Assembly: GCF_035046485.1 (NCBI RefSeq)
Contig: NC_085136.1
Location: 224,506,853-224,570,852, forward strand
Direction: 5' to 3'
From: Aedes albopictus
Lineage: Eukaryota; Arthropoda; Insecta; Diptera; Culicidae
DNA length: 64,000 nt
Each line of letters begins with the position of its first letter. Position 1 is the first letter of the stretch. Under the pieces are notes generated by a model. It was given only the letters and a program-made list of their open reading frames with translations, was not told the origin of the DNA and did not search any database. The position numbers were made by a program, and so were the translations under genes. Below are positions 14,201 to 26,200 of the stretch, in pieces.

Positions 14201-17200
14201 GTGTGCTTATATGTAATATCGTTTTCTTTTTTATACATTTGCATCGAAATTAATAGTTTTCCTTATGTATTTCCTTCAAGCTCGTGCAAATATGCAATAG
14301 TCTTGCAGCAATTCCATTGACCTTAATGGCTCACAAAGATTTAGAACAGCTATATTATGCGCCGTTTTGGGGCAGAAAATTCGTTAACATTGAGTTAAGT
14401 TAATCGGAGATCCTCTGGAGTTTTCAACCATATTCTACAGAAAACCAGACAGTGGTCGTCGGCTTCGTAGTAGGTCGCGCACACATTGACATTTTGCGGT
14501 AAATATAAGGACATAAGGACATACAGACTCTAAACATTCAGGACAGCTGCGGGTAATTGGCGCAGGACCGAGACCAGTGAAGGCGAATGCTGTATTCGGT
14601 GTATTACTAACCACTTCGAGTTGTAGTCCATCAAGAATCAAGTAAGTAAGTTTACGTCAGTTATTTTATTTTAGGCACAAGCTAAGCTAAAAAATAGCTC
14701 CATTGCATTTAGGCTTGTTTTGCGTTAATTGTTTCGTATTCCAAACTACTGATGTTCACCCGAATTGTATCGCTTACAAAACCCATTTCTCATTACGTTA
14801 ACAAATGCTGCTTTAAAAACAGTTTTTTCCTTCATCCATCCCGCTCACAGCCGACACTTTCGTTTTTATTTCGATGCCCCTAATTGAACTTCTGTGGTTC
14901 ACCTTTCACCGTTAACAAGCCATTTCGAAGCGCCGCCGATGATGTGGTGCTTTTGCAATACAAGTGGCACCGCACCTCCCGAATGGTTAATTTGTTGATT
15001 CCATTACACGCTTTATGGGCAATCAAACGCATTCGCATTACACACACCCGGCACGGCACTCCAGCGGCAGAGCGCACAATGGAAGAAGGAAACACTCAAA
15101 ATACCGCCAACCCGCAAAGTATTTAGGCACTTCATACAATAGGGGAACAAGTAGTGACGTGAGCGAACTCCCTATTGAAATCACACATGTGCTCTCCATC
15201 GCACGTGATCCAATTGCCGCAGAGTGGCATGAGGTAGATCAAAAATTCGAAAAATAAAAGAATTGAATTGTTGCTACTATACACTTCGAATAATAATATT
15301 CGGCATAAAAAACCATAATTATTTTGTTTTTGTATAATTTTATAGTTTTCCAGAAACTATGTTTTCGATTCAGCTTCAAAACGGTTAGTCGATGGGTGAT
15401 ATGCAGAGGCGCGTGATCGGTTGGTGACCGATCGACGAAAGAATGTGCAGGTTGAGGATCAAGGGCCGATTCTTCAACTTCAGCATAATAAACGTGCACA
15501 GCCCGCACTCCGGAAGTACTGATGATGACAAGGACGCATTTTACGCGCGAGTACGATCGCTGCCCAAGCCACGACGTCAAGATCATCATAGGTGATTTGA
15601 ACGCTCAGGTAGGCCAGGAGGAGGAATTCAGACCGACGATTGGTAAGTTCAGCGCCCACCAGCAGACGAACGAAAACGGCCTAAGACTCATTGATTTCGC
15701 CGCCTCCAAAACTATTGCCATACGTAGCACCTTTTTCCAACACAGCCTCCCTTATCGTTACACCAGATTACACCTGGAGATCACCACAGCAGATGGAATC
15801 TCAAATCGACTCCGACCACTATCTGGTGATGGTCGAACTGCGCCCAAAACTCTCCGTCATCAACAATGTACGGTACCGGCAACCGCCACGGTACAACCTA
15901 GAGCGACTGAAACAACCGAATGTCGCCTCAGCATACACGTTGCCAGACGAAGGCGAGCTCGATGAAGCCCCTCTAGAGGACTGCTGGAGTACAGAGAAAG
16001 CAGCCATCAACGACGCAGCCGAGAGCACCATCGGGTACGTGGAATGGAATCGACGGAACGAATGGTTCGACGAAGAGTGCAGAACGGTTTTGGAGGAGAC
16101 GAACGCAGTGAGGGCGGTAATGCTGCAGCAAGGGACCCGACAGAACGTGGAACGTTCCAAACAGAAGCGGAAACTGCAGACCCGCCTCTTTCGGGAGAAA
16201 AAGCGCCATCTGGAAGCAGCGCAGCTTGAAGAAATGGAACTGCAGTGCCGTTCCCAAGAAACACGGAAGTTCTACCAGAAGCTCAACGCATCCCACAACG
16301 GCTTCGTGCCGCGAGCCAAAATATGCAGGGATAAAGACGGAGGCCTCTTGACGGACGGACATGAGGTGATCGAAAGGTGGAAGCAGCACTTCGATCAGTA
16401 TCTGAACGGCGTGGAGAACGTAGGCACGGGAGCCCACGGCAACGGAGGAAACGACGACGCCAGTGCAGCGGAGGACGGAAATAAACCAACACCCACGCTG
16501 AGGGAAGTTAAGGATATCATTCACCAGCTCATCACCAACAAAGCAGATGGTAAGGATGGTATCGCAGCTAAACTCATCAAGATGGGCCCAGAAAAGTTGG
16601 CCACCTGTCTGCATCGGCTGATAGTCAGGATCTGGGAAACCGAACAGGAAGTAGTAATCTGCCCCATTCACAAGAAAGGCAACAATTTGGAATGTGAGAA
16701 CTTCAGGGCGATCACTATTTTGAATGCTGCTTACAAAATGCTATCCCAGATCATCTTCCGTCGTCTGTCACCTAAAACGAATAAGTTCGTGGGAAGTTAT
16801 CAAGCCGGCATCATCGACGGCCGGTCGACAACGGATCAGATCTTTATCGTACGGCAAATCCTCCAGAAATGCCGTGAATACCAGGTCCCAACGCAACACC
16901 TGTTCATCGACTTCAAAGCGGCATACGACAGTATCGACCGCGCAGAGCTATGGGGAATGTCATGTACGACGAGGTGTTGAGGTTAGAGTACCCAGTGGGA
17001 GTGGTGATTGTCGGATTTGCCGACGATATTACGCTCGAAGTCTACGGTGAAACGATCGAGGAGGTAAAGTTGACTACCAACCACTCGATCAAGGTTGTGG
17101 AGGCGTGGATGCGGTCCAGGAAACTGGAGCTGGCTCTCCACAAGACAAAGGTGACGGTTGTTAACAACATGCAGTCGGAGCAGCAGACAGAGATCAGTGT

Positions 17201-20200
17201 AGGAGAGTGCACTATCCTGTCAAAGCGCTCTGTCAAGCACTTGGGCGTGATGATCGACGATAAGCTTACCTTCGGTAGCCACGTCGATTATGCCTGTAAA
17301 AGAGCCTCCACAGCTATTGCGGCACTGTCCCGGATGATGTCCAATAGCTCAGCGCAAGCTTCTGGCTAGTGTTGCTACGTCCATACTTAGGTATGGCGGC
17401 CCGGCGTGGGGTACCGCGCTAAGTACTGAATGCTACCGACGGAAGCTGGAAAGTACTTACAGGCTTATGTGTCTGAGGGTTGCAAGCGGGTACCGTACCG
17501 TGTCACACGACGCTCTCTGTGTCATTACTGGTCTGGTGCCTGTGTGGGATCAAGAGAGCTCCCAATACTAAGTGTGGTCGAAGCTGAACTAGCTCTAACG
17601 TCGCCGTCGGTATGTTCGCGCCAAGTGGCGTCCCTACAGTGTGCCAGCGTCGCAAGTCTCCATCTTTATGTTAACCTCTTTAGTGTTTTACTCTCGGCGA
17701 AGCAAGACGTGTGATGTCGGAGTGGTGTCATCGGTTGCGGCTGGATGATTCCTTTTCCAGTATTATACGCGGAAATGCACAATGGCGATCCTTCCAGGCT
17801 GGAGTTGCAGGTGTTTTTTTTACTGCAACGTTCGAACCGTATTCTTGTGGGGAAAAGGAATCATCCGGCACAAAAAAGTGTCAAAAGTGGAAGTGGCAAA
17901 AATCTGCACCAAGGAAAACGTACATTTTTCATCCTTAATTTTGAGTCACCACAGAAGACTTTATTTGCGAATCAAACAGATTGCGCAGAAAGCGGGTTCT
18001 CAGAGCCGTGCATTAAGCGAGTCAAAAGGGCTGCGCAAGAAGCGGGTTCAATAGAACCGCGCTGAAATCGGGGTTTAAGAGCCACACATCAAGCGAGTCG
18101 ATAAGACTGCGCTGGAAGCGGGCCTCGTAGGACCGCGCTCAAAGCGGGTCCCGGATGGCCGCGCTCATAGCGGATTTAAAAAATCGCGCATTAAGCGAGT
18201 CGAGAAGACTGCGCTGGAAGCGGGTCTCGTAAGACCGCGCTGAAAAAGAGGTTCCGGAGGACCACGCTCGATGCGGATTTCAAGAATCGCGCATTAAGCG
18301 AGCTGAATTGACTGCGCCAAAAACGGATTTCGTAAGACCGGGCCCGAAGCAGGTTCCAAGAACCGCGGATCGGAGTAGGCTTTCAAAAAAAACATGTCGA
18401 ACGATCGCTCATTAATCGAACCGATAGAGTATCGTGTAAAATGGTTCCGCGAAAGAAGATTCGTTTACGTATTATTCTTTGATGATTCTAAAATAATCAT
18501 TTGATGGTTCTGTTCTCATTTGACTGAAATCTTTATGCCATTCTTGAAAAGCAGCTGTGAAAGAATGCACATATCAAATATGGGAAAATTATTCAAAACG
18601 AACTGATGAGTTGAAATGGCGTAACAAATTCGCTCTCAAAACCTCGGCTCAGCAGCTGGTGAGTGTTGCAGCCGCCACGTTTTTTCTTTTTGTTTTCGAA
18701 GCCAGAGTCAAATTCGTTTGTAGTTTCAACACATTGGAAAGGTATTGATTATTTGTACCAGATTTGTACCATCAAATATGGTGTTATGACCAAATTAGTG
18801 CGATAGGGTGGTAGAAATGTGTAATATGAGCATAATATGATAAGATCGGCGATGAAAACCGATTAGAAACACGACTTTTCTTGGTGTGGAAGCCGTTCAG
18901 GCGCACCGGCCTGCAAACCTAACCTAGAATATCGAAGTACTCTAACCTAAACCTAACACGACCACAAGCCGGATCTTTTTTTTTTCTCGGAAATGTAGTG
19001 CACGTTCAATTGTTAGTGACTTGATTGATGCAGCACAGTTCGGCCGCTGCAATCTGCAATGCTTTTTAACTGCAAGTCCGGTAAGTTCAACAAATGTGCA
19101 GTTATCGCACCGCTATACACAAAACGTGTGTATAGAGCATTCTAATCAGTTGTCAGCAGTCCCAAAGAACAAATACGATTTGCTAATCGGGATGAAGCTG
19201 CGACCGAATCAACGAATCCTCGCAGTAGTAGCACAAAATGTTGAAATTATGTGTGAGGCTACAATAAAGTTTTCATGATGACACACTTTTTTGCGTTAAT
19301 CGTCAGCAGTCATTGAGCCTGACAGATGAGGCCGCGGAAATTTCCAATGATTTTACTTTCTGACTCGTTTTCTAGTTATTTTCTTATTAAGTGTGTGTTT
19401 CCAAGAAGATTGCGAAACAAATGTGAACGTTGTTGATGCCTATGCTACCTACGTCAAATAAAACCATGGCACAAACGCATGTGCTTTCTAATCGATAAAA
19501 TTGCATTAAATTCGAAAATCCTATCTAGTGTTGTATATAGCAAATATTGTTTGCTACTTATGCACGTTCCCTCAGTAAATTTACTCCTTCTTTATAAAAA
19601 AAAAAAAATAGAAAGTATTTGTATGGACACTGGAAAGACAACATCAACGTCAAAGAAGCGCAAAAATAATGTTGCGATCACGCAACAATAAATCAAAATA
19701 GATTGAAAAGCTGTAAATACACCCAAGTAGGGGCATATGAGGAAATACAAACGCTCTCCCTTCGTTTTCAGGGAATCTCGATTTTGAAGCTTTGAAAATT
19801 TCATCTGACACCTGTTGTGTTTTAGCAAACTGGTGTTGAGGCACGTGGCTGTCACGGCGAGGACCCGGGATCGTATCATACTCCCCACAAACTCACAAAA
19901 TGTGGGTTCTTCCTTTGGAAGGGAAATAAAGCGTGGGTCCTGAGATTTTTAGTCTAGGGCTAAAAATCTCGTAAATACACAAAAAAAAACATTCTAATGT
20001 AATTTTCCCGATCGTTTGTCAAATTTTTGTACGATAAAAGCCAATGAAATTATAAAACCTTTTGCATTTATACAGCCAAGTGAGGGCAATACTAAGCGTA
20101 AGAAGAATAATTTTAGCTATATACATTGCACTGGGTATGGCACGGTTCAAGCTCTCATAGTTATTTGTAAATACAAAAATGGCGGAGTCAGCACCGAACA

Positions 20201-23200
20201 TTTCACAAATATGTGCTGGAATAGCAATAGTACGAAGTTTTAAATAAAGGTTTGAGTGCAACGCATTGATGGCTGCAACGGCAACGTATCGAATGCATCG
20301 CCAAAGTTTGAACTACCAACCACATGGTTATACTCAAAACAATTCAAGCGGAGCAACATAACTGCATGATTAGAATATATTTCAAAGCAGGCAGGTTGAT
20401 TTCGTAACTGGTTATAGCACGTGCATAATATCCAACATATTGTGGATTGACTTCAATGATGAATTCTAAGAGAATTTGCTTGGACTGTCTCGGAATTGCC
20501 TTTCAATTTCAATGAGCTTTTTCCATGACTTTTGGTAACTTAGTTATATTTGAAGCTAATGCGTTTTTATTTCATATCACTTTTCAAGATGATTCTCTGT
20601 TGAATTTCATATGAAATGGTTTTTGAAACCAATAAATTAGAATTCCCTAACATTTTTACAAAGAAAACTTTTCATCTTGGCGAACTATTTAGAAAATATA
20701 TCGATACTCCCCCGACTATGCTCCACGATCAGCTGGCATCATGAATTTTAAAGAAATGCCTAACTGGATACACCAGATCACAACACTTTATTTAAAGTAG
20801 GAAATCTATTTATTTCACGAACAAAATCGTTTGAATATGTTTTGGAAAAAGATTAATCAGATCTTTAATATAAGCTTGATTTAAGTTTAGAAAAAAAAAC
20901 AGACTTTGTTTAAACAGATTTCTGTATAAAAAAGTGATTTAAAAAAAATATTTAAATACATAATACATAAATAATTGTTGTGGTTTCATGAAAATCTATT
21001 GAAAAATTTCAAATGTTGTCTGATCACATATTTAGGATGTCAAAAAAAAATTGGTCACAAGCTATAATTCCATATGGGATGCAAGAAAGACTTATGGCAC
21101 ATCTAATCGAAAGATGGGAAAAGCTTTTTACTAATGGTGCACCGGACAAATATTCTAATCGAATTTCATTTTGCAAAAAAAACGTTACTATTCAGCAAAG
21201 TAACTCGGATAACAGTTAACCCGGGAATGGTCGCGTCGTGTACAGTACACGCACCATGAACAATGAACGTTTGAGGTATTAATCGTGAGCGTGGTGTCAC
21301 TGCAGGCCGTCAAAGACGCGATTGATCGAGTTCAAGAACAATACGCTTGATAAACATTTCGGAAACCTCAAATTTGAATCCTTCAAAACGAAAAAAAATT
21401 GTTTAATTTCTCACACTCATTTGTTTATTATTAGAAACCAGGACAATTATCGATCGAACTATTGGAGAAATTCCGTAGAATATCCAGTTTTCCTGAATCA
21501 TCAATGTTCATTGGTTCAATATCTGCTCTGACTAAAACATGGAACGTTGCCAGAATGGACTAACTCTCCGACTACCCAAGAAATAGAAGTAGCTGACCAA
21601 CACTTTTATACAGAAAAATGTTCATTGAATATTTTAGGGATCATGCCCTCTGCTGGCACAGAACTCATAGATTTTGGTAATATTCCAAAAGCACTGAATC
21701 AAAATTTAACCAACGCGCAACACTAATGACAATGCCGCAACCTGCATTTGATGCGACAATCCACCCAATGCGACAAAGGTTTGTCCCAACTATAACAGGA
21801 TGGCAGATCGTACACTACGAATTTAGAGATTTTTAAAGCCTTGCATTGCGATTTTCGATGAGTAACTTTGAGTTGGTAAACACTGCAAAGCGGTTAAAGA
21901 TCTACCATCAAACAGTTTCGATTTTTGATTAGTAGTAATCAATTATTCATGAGTCGAAAAGTACACAACAAATTAAACCTCTGTTTAGTCACGAACAAAA
22001 AATTTCGAGATCATTTTCAATATATGTTATACCAGTTGGGATAACGAGTAATCACCACGTCTTCTTTATTGCTTGTTTTGTACCTCTTTTGTCCTGCAAT
22101 TATCTTCTCCGTCCAAGAGCTATTACCTGCCTATGTGAGGCTTTTACCGTCGTCTATGCAAGTTGCAATAATCCTTTATTGAACTCAAAATAATAATGTT
22201 TCAACAACCTGAATGCTAAAGGTTATCTGTTGCATATATTATTATAAATTCAGCGAAAAAAAACTTTCAAAAATCATCAGAATCAGAATACTTTGTGATT
22301 TTTTTGCTGTGACTGAGACATGTGGACGCCATAGGAATACCTTATAAAAATTAACCGTACTTGCTACGACCTATTTCATAAGATAGACTTAAGAAAAGAA
22401 CAAAAAAATCTTAAAATGATGCAAATTCTATCCACTGAGCCAGAGTTTTATCCACACGGCTACCGACGCTTGAGAATGCCATGTTGTTAATCATGTATAA
22501 AAGTCAAGCTGTGAGACGATTTTGCGTCATAGGGCGACCTTATGAAATTCATCTTAATAATTACGAATTATTTAAAGGCCGTTTCATAAATTACGCCTTA
22601 TGAAAATCTTAAGTTTATTTGGCTGAGTGTATGAGACCGAATGGCCATTTTGGCTGACGAAAGCTTCTGTTGAACAAAATAAACCATTAAATTTTATTAT
22701 ATTTCGATGTTTCGATGTTAGTGGAAAACAGAAAAAAAATAAAATAGCGAAAGTTTAATATTGATGTTGAATAGGATTTTCATTCTATCTCATCCAAAAA
22801 TACGATTGGATGTAGACATAATGTGACGCACCCTTCCATTCATAATTCCAAACTAATGTATTATTGCATGACAGATGTAGGAAAACTGCAAAATGCACTC
22901 CTGAAGTAGATACTCAGGGCAATTAGGACAATGATATAATAATGCTTGGGGTAACTTAGTCATGTTGTCTTTTTTGACACAATATAATGAAATCATTGGA
23001 CTGTTTGAAAAAAAAAACTGTTTTACTTTTTTTAGAGAGAGGGAAGTGGATGTGTGGGATCAAGAGAGCTCCCAATACTAAGTGTGGTCGAAGCTGAACT
23101 AGCGCTAACGTCGCCGTCGGTATGTTCGCGCCAAGTGGCGTCCCTACAGTGTGCCAGCGTCGCAAGTCTCCATCTTTATGTTAACCTCTTTAGTGTTTTA

Positions 23201-26200
23201 CTCTCGGCGAAGCAAGACGTGTGATGTCGGAGTGGTGTCATCGGTTGCGGCTGGATGATTCCTTTTCCAGTATTATACGCGGAAATGCACAGTGCCGATC
23301 AGCATTCTTATCAGTGAGGACATGGAGTGCTTCGAAATGCGCGGCACAAGAGGCATACGCAAGACTGTCAGGATGGCCTCTATGGTCAAATGGCAGCGCG
23401 CGTGGGACAGTTCCACCAAAGGAAGGTGGACCCATAGGTTGATACCGAGGGTAGATAGTTGGATTAATAGGCGCCATGGGGAAGTTACATTCCACCTGAC
23501 ACAGGTCCTTACAGGTCATGGTTGCTTCCGACAGTATCTACACCGTTTCGGGCATGCGGATTCTCCCGAATGCCCAGTGTGCAATGGTTTAGAGGAAACG
23601 GCGGAACACGTTTTGTTCGTGTGCCCGCGTTTTCGCACAATGCGTGACCGCATGCTTGCCACATGCGGGGAGGACACAACTCCGGACAACTTGGTCCAGA
23701 GAATGTGTAGGGATGAGATTAGTTGGAATGCCGTTTCAACGGCTATCACCCATATCGTCTGGGAGCTACAGAGGAGGTGGCGCGTGGACTCGGAGAATGG
23801 CTAGTCCAGATGCAGTACAAGAGGTGGTCCAGGGGTTCGAAGTCGGCTTCGTAGGTCATACCGGTGCCCTGCGGTCGAGATCGACCCTTACAGCGATTAA
23901 GTGGCCGCGGAGAGGAAGTCCCGGTAGCGGTGCTGTCGTGGCGTCAGGCTACTGGGTTGGATCTGAGCCCGCGGTTGGAAAGGGGTCCCCGGCAAGGTAC
24001 GGATGCATCTGATAGGGCCTGAAGGGTAGTAATACCCTTCCTTTGCGGGCAGGTCAGCTCGGGTTGCATGTGGGCATCAGTTCTTGATGTCCGCTCAGCA
24101 GTAGGGCGCGGGCGGGGTTGACCCTGCCCGCCTTCCGAGGACAAAGGGAGTGGCGAGGACCACTCGGGAAACTGGCTAAGCGCCAGCATGCTATCGTGAT
24201 GGACTCTCCAGAGCGAGTCATCGATGTTCGTTGCTGCTAGGCTACGGCAGCTAACCTTGAGGGTGCGATATGCACTAGCCCCTCTCTGAAGCAATACATT
24301 CTTGGTGGTTCCGGAGAGACGTAGGGTTTGGCGACCATAGGAATGTGTTTTAGTGGGTCGAGGAGAGAGAAGTCCTGGCTTCTACCGGCATTGTAGAAGA
24401 CGGCCTTAACCCCACACTACCCTAACCTTCCTGTTAGGGTGTCTGATGAGCAGATTTATCCCCCTATGGTTTAGAAGGAAAAAAAAAGAGCTATGGGGAA
24501 CCATGGACGAAAACGGATTTCCTGGAAAGCTGACTATACTGATTAAAGCAACGATTGACGGTGTGCAAAACTGCGTAAGGGTTTCGGGTGAACTATCCAG
24601 TTCATTCGAATCTCGCCAGGGACTGCAACAAGGTGATGGACTCTCATGCCTACTCTTCATCATCGCTCTGGAAGGTGTGATGCGACGAGCCGGGCTCAAC
24701 AAACGGAAAACGATTTTCACAAAATCCGGACAATTTGTGTGCTTTGCGGACGCAATGGACATTATTGCCAGAACATTTGGAACGGTGGCAGAACTGTACA
24801 CCCGCCTGAAACGCGAAGCAGCAAAGGTCGGACTGGTGGTGAATGCCTCAAAAACAAAGTACATGCTGGTAGGCGGAACCGAACATGACCGGATCCGTCT
24901 GGGTAGTAATGTTACGAAAGACGGGGATACTTTCGAGGTGGAGGAGGAATTCGTCTACTTCGGATCCTTACTGACGGCTGACAACAACGTGAGCCGTGAA
25001 ATTCGAACGCGCATCATTAGTAGAAGAACGGGCTCCAGAAGAAACTGCGATCGAAAAAGATTCACTCACGCACGAAATGCACCATGTACAAAACGCTAAT
25101 AAGACCGGTGGTCCTCTACGGGCACGAGACATGGACCATGCTCGAGGAGAAACTGCAAGCACTCGGAGTTTTCGAGCGACGCGTGCTAAGGACGATCTTC
25201 GGCGGTGTGCAAGAGAATGGTGTGTGGCGGAGAAGGATAAACCACGAGCTCGCTGCACTTTACGGTGAACCCACCACAGTGGATAGGAGACCCTAGGCCA
25301 ATAACCTACTATTCCTGAAACCCAAAAACTGTTACAGAAACCGAAAATGAAAGATTACGAACTGATTCAACGGCAACGACTTTTAGCGTGAAACAACGGA
25401 CAAGAATTGGAACTTGAAATGTATTAACCCTAGCTCAGCAGGGTAAACTGACACAACTGGCCAATGAGGCATGCCGTATGAAACTTAAGATCCTAGGACT
25501 GAGCAGAGTCTGTTTGCCGAACTTTGGAAAACACAGAATGGTGTTGGGTCAAATTCTGCTATAGTTTGGCCTACGAGGTGAATACGCTCCTCGCCACCGT
25601 GGAGTTGGTTTCCTGCTCAGTGCTCACGCCCACGCTGCGCTCATGAAGTGGGAACCTATTAATGAGAGGATAATTGTAGCCAGATTCAGAACACGGTTTC
25701 GAAACCTTACCATGATCCTGTTGAAATATTTGGGCCAGCCTAATATATGTTGCGATGTTTATCATCATTGCAGGGTGGCCACACAAAATCAAAATAGTAG
25801 TTTACGCAACAAGGTGCAGAATGAAGATTTTTACAGCACGAGTTGTACACTTATCCAACGAGGCTTGCCGAGTTGGATAAGTACGACGAGTGCTGTAAAA
25901 ATCGAGTTCTGCACCGAGATGCGTACAACGTTTTTTGCAATTTCATAAATTACCACTTGAGGATAGTTTTTAACAAAACTTATTCATCAAACTGCACACT
26001 GATGTTCATAGCCATGTTTAAGAAAGTGTGATCATAGCAGGTTATGCTGTGCAGTTGTCACAAATTTTCAAACCTGCGTCCAGAAAGCATCAAGAAGTTG
26101 ATCAAAACTGAAAACAGTGCTGTAATGGTTCATTACGCAACGCAAATAAGTGCTGTAATGAACCATTACCGCACTACTAATGTGGTGTGGGAAAGTAGGC

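Larger units (their letters stand above)
17541..23291 (+). mobile_element. Non-coding LTR element (LARD-like) inside R1 copy 1
   Basis: Two direct 241-bp LTRs (17541-17781 and 23051-23291) begin TGTGTGGG and end GCACA. They differ at one position (CTCTAACG versus CGCTAACG). The 5-bp duplication GTGCC is at 17536-17540 and 23292-23296. A purine tract (AGAGAGAGGGAAGTGGA) precedes the right LTR. A TGGCGATCC primer-site-like string follows the left LTR after one base. The 5.3-kb interior has no gag, protease, RT or integrase, so it is a large non-autonomous derivative needing a helper. The near-identical LTRs imply recent insertion. Orientation is inferred from the purine tract. Confidence 0.88.
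16958..24486 (+). mobile_element. R1-clade LINE copy 1, 5'-truncated, with nested LTR element
   Basis: It is flanked by a perfect 14-bp duplication, AGAGCTATGGGGAA, at 16944-16957 and 24487-24500, and ends in an A-run. Its own sequence is 16958-17540 plus 23297-24486. It starts inside the reverse transcriptase (NVMYDEVLRLEY, FADDITLEVYG) and continues to the C-terminal domain. A C-x2-C-x8-H-x4-C finger is visible (CPVCNGLEETAEHVLFVC). The stop is at 23804, followed by about 680 bp of 3' UTR. Sequence is nearly identical to copy 2 at 38-48 kb, so both are young. Relative to copy 2 it has a short deletion near 17352. Confidence 0.88.
15385..25290 (+). mobile_element. RTE-type LINE 1, split by a nested R1 element
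   Basis: The two parts, 15385-16957 and 24501-25290, are consecutive pieces of one non-LTR retrotransposon. The first holds the apurinic-type endonuclease (GDLNAQVGQEE, SDHYLVM) and the first half of the reverse transcriptase (KADGKDGIAAKLIK, FRAITILNAAYK, FIDFKAAYDSIDR). The second resumes with MDENGFPGKL, the QGDGLSCLLF motif, a degraded FADAMDI active-site box and the C-terminal MYKTLIRPVVLYGHE segment. The pattern resembles the RTE clade (the CFDP2-like proteins of databases). It is dead: frameshift near 15690, deleted blocks in both domains, and a frameshift near 25020. The catalytic YADD/FADD box reads FADA, so the second Asp is lost. Confidence 0.85.

Noticed and set aside
15973..16671. 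232-codon minus-strand frame opposite RTE-type LINE 1
   Set aside because: Shadow of the reverse transcriptase coding strand, which carries recognisable motifs.
16958..17380. Direct continuation of the RTE reverse transcriptase into GMSCTTRC and the next frame
   Set aside because: The sequence switches to R1 exactly at the 14-bp target duplication; the apparent fusion is created by nesting.
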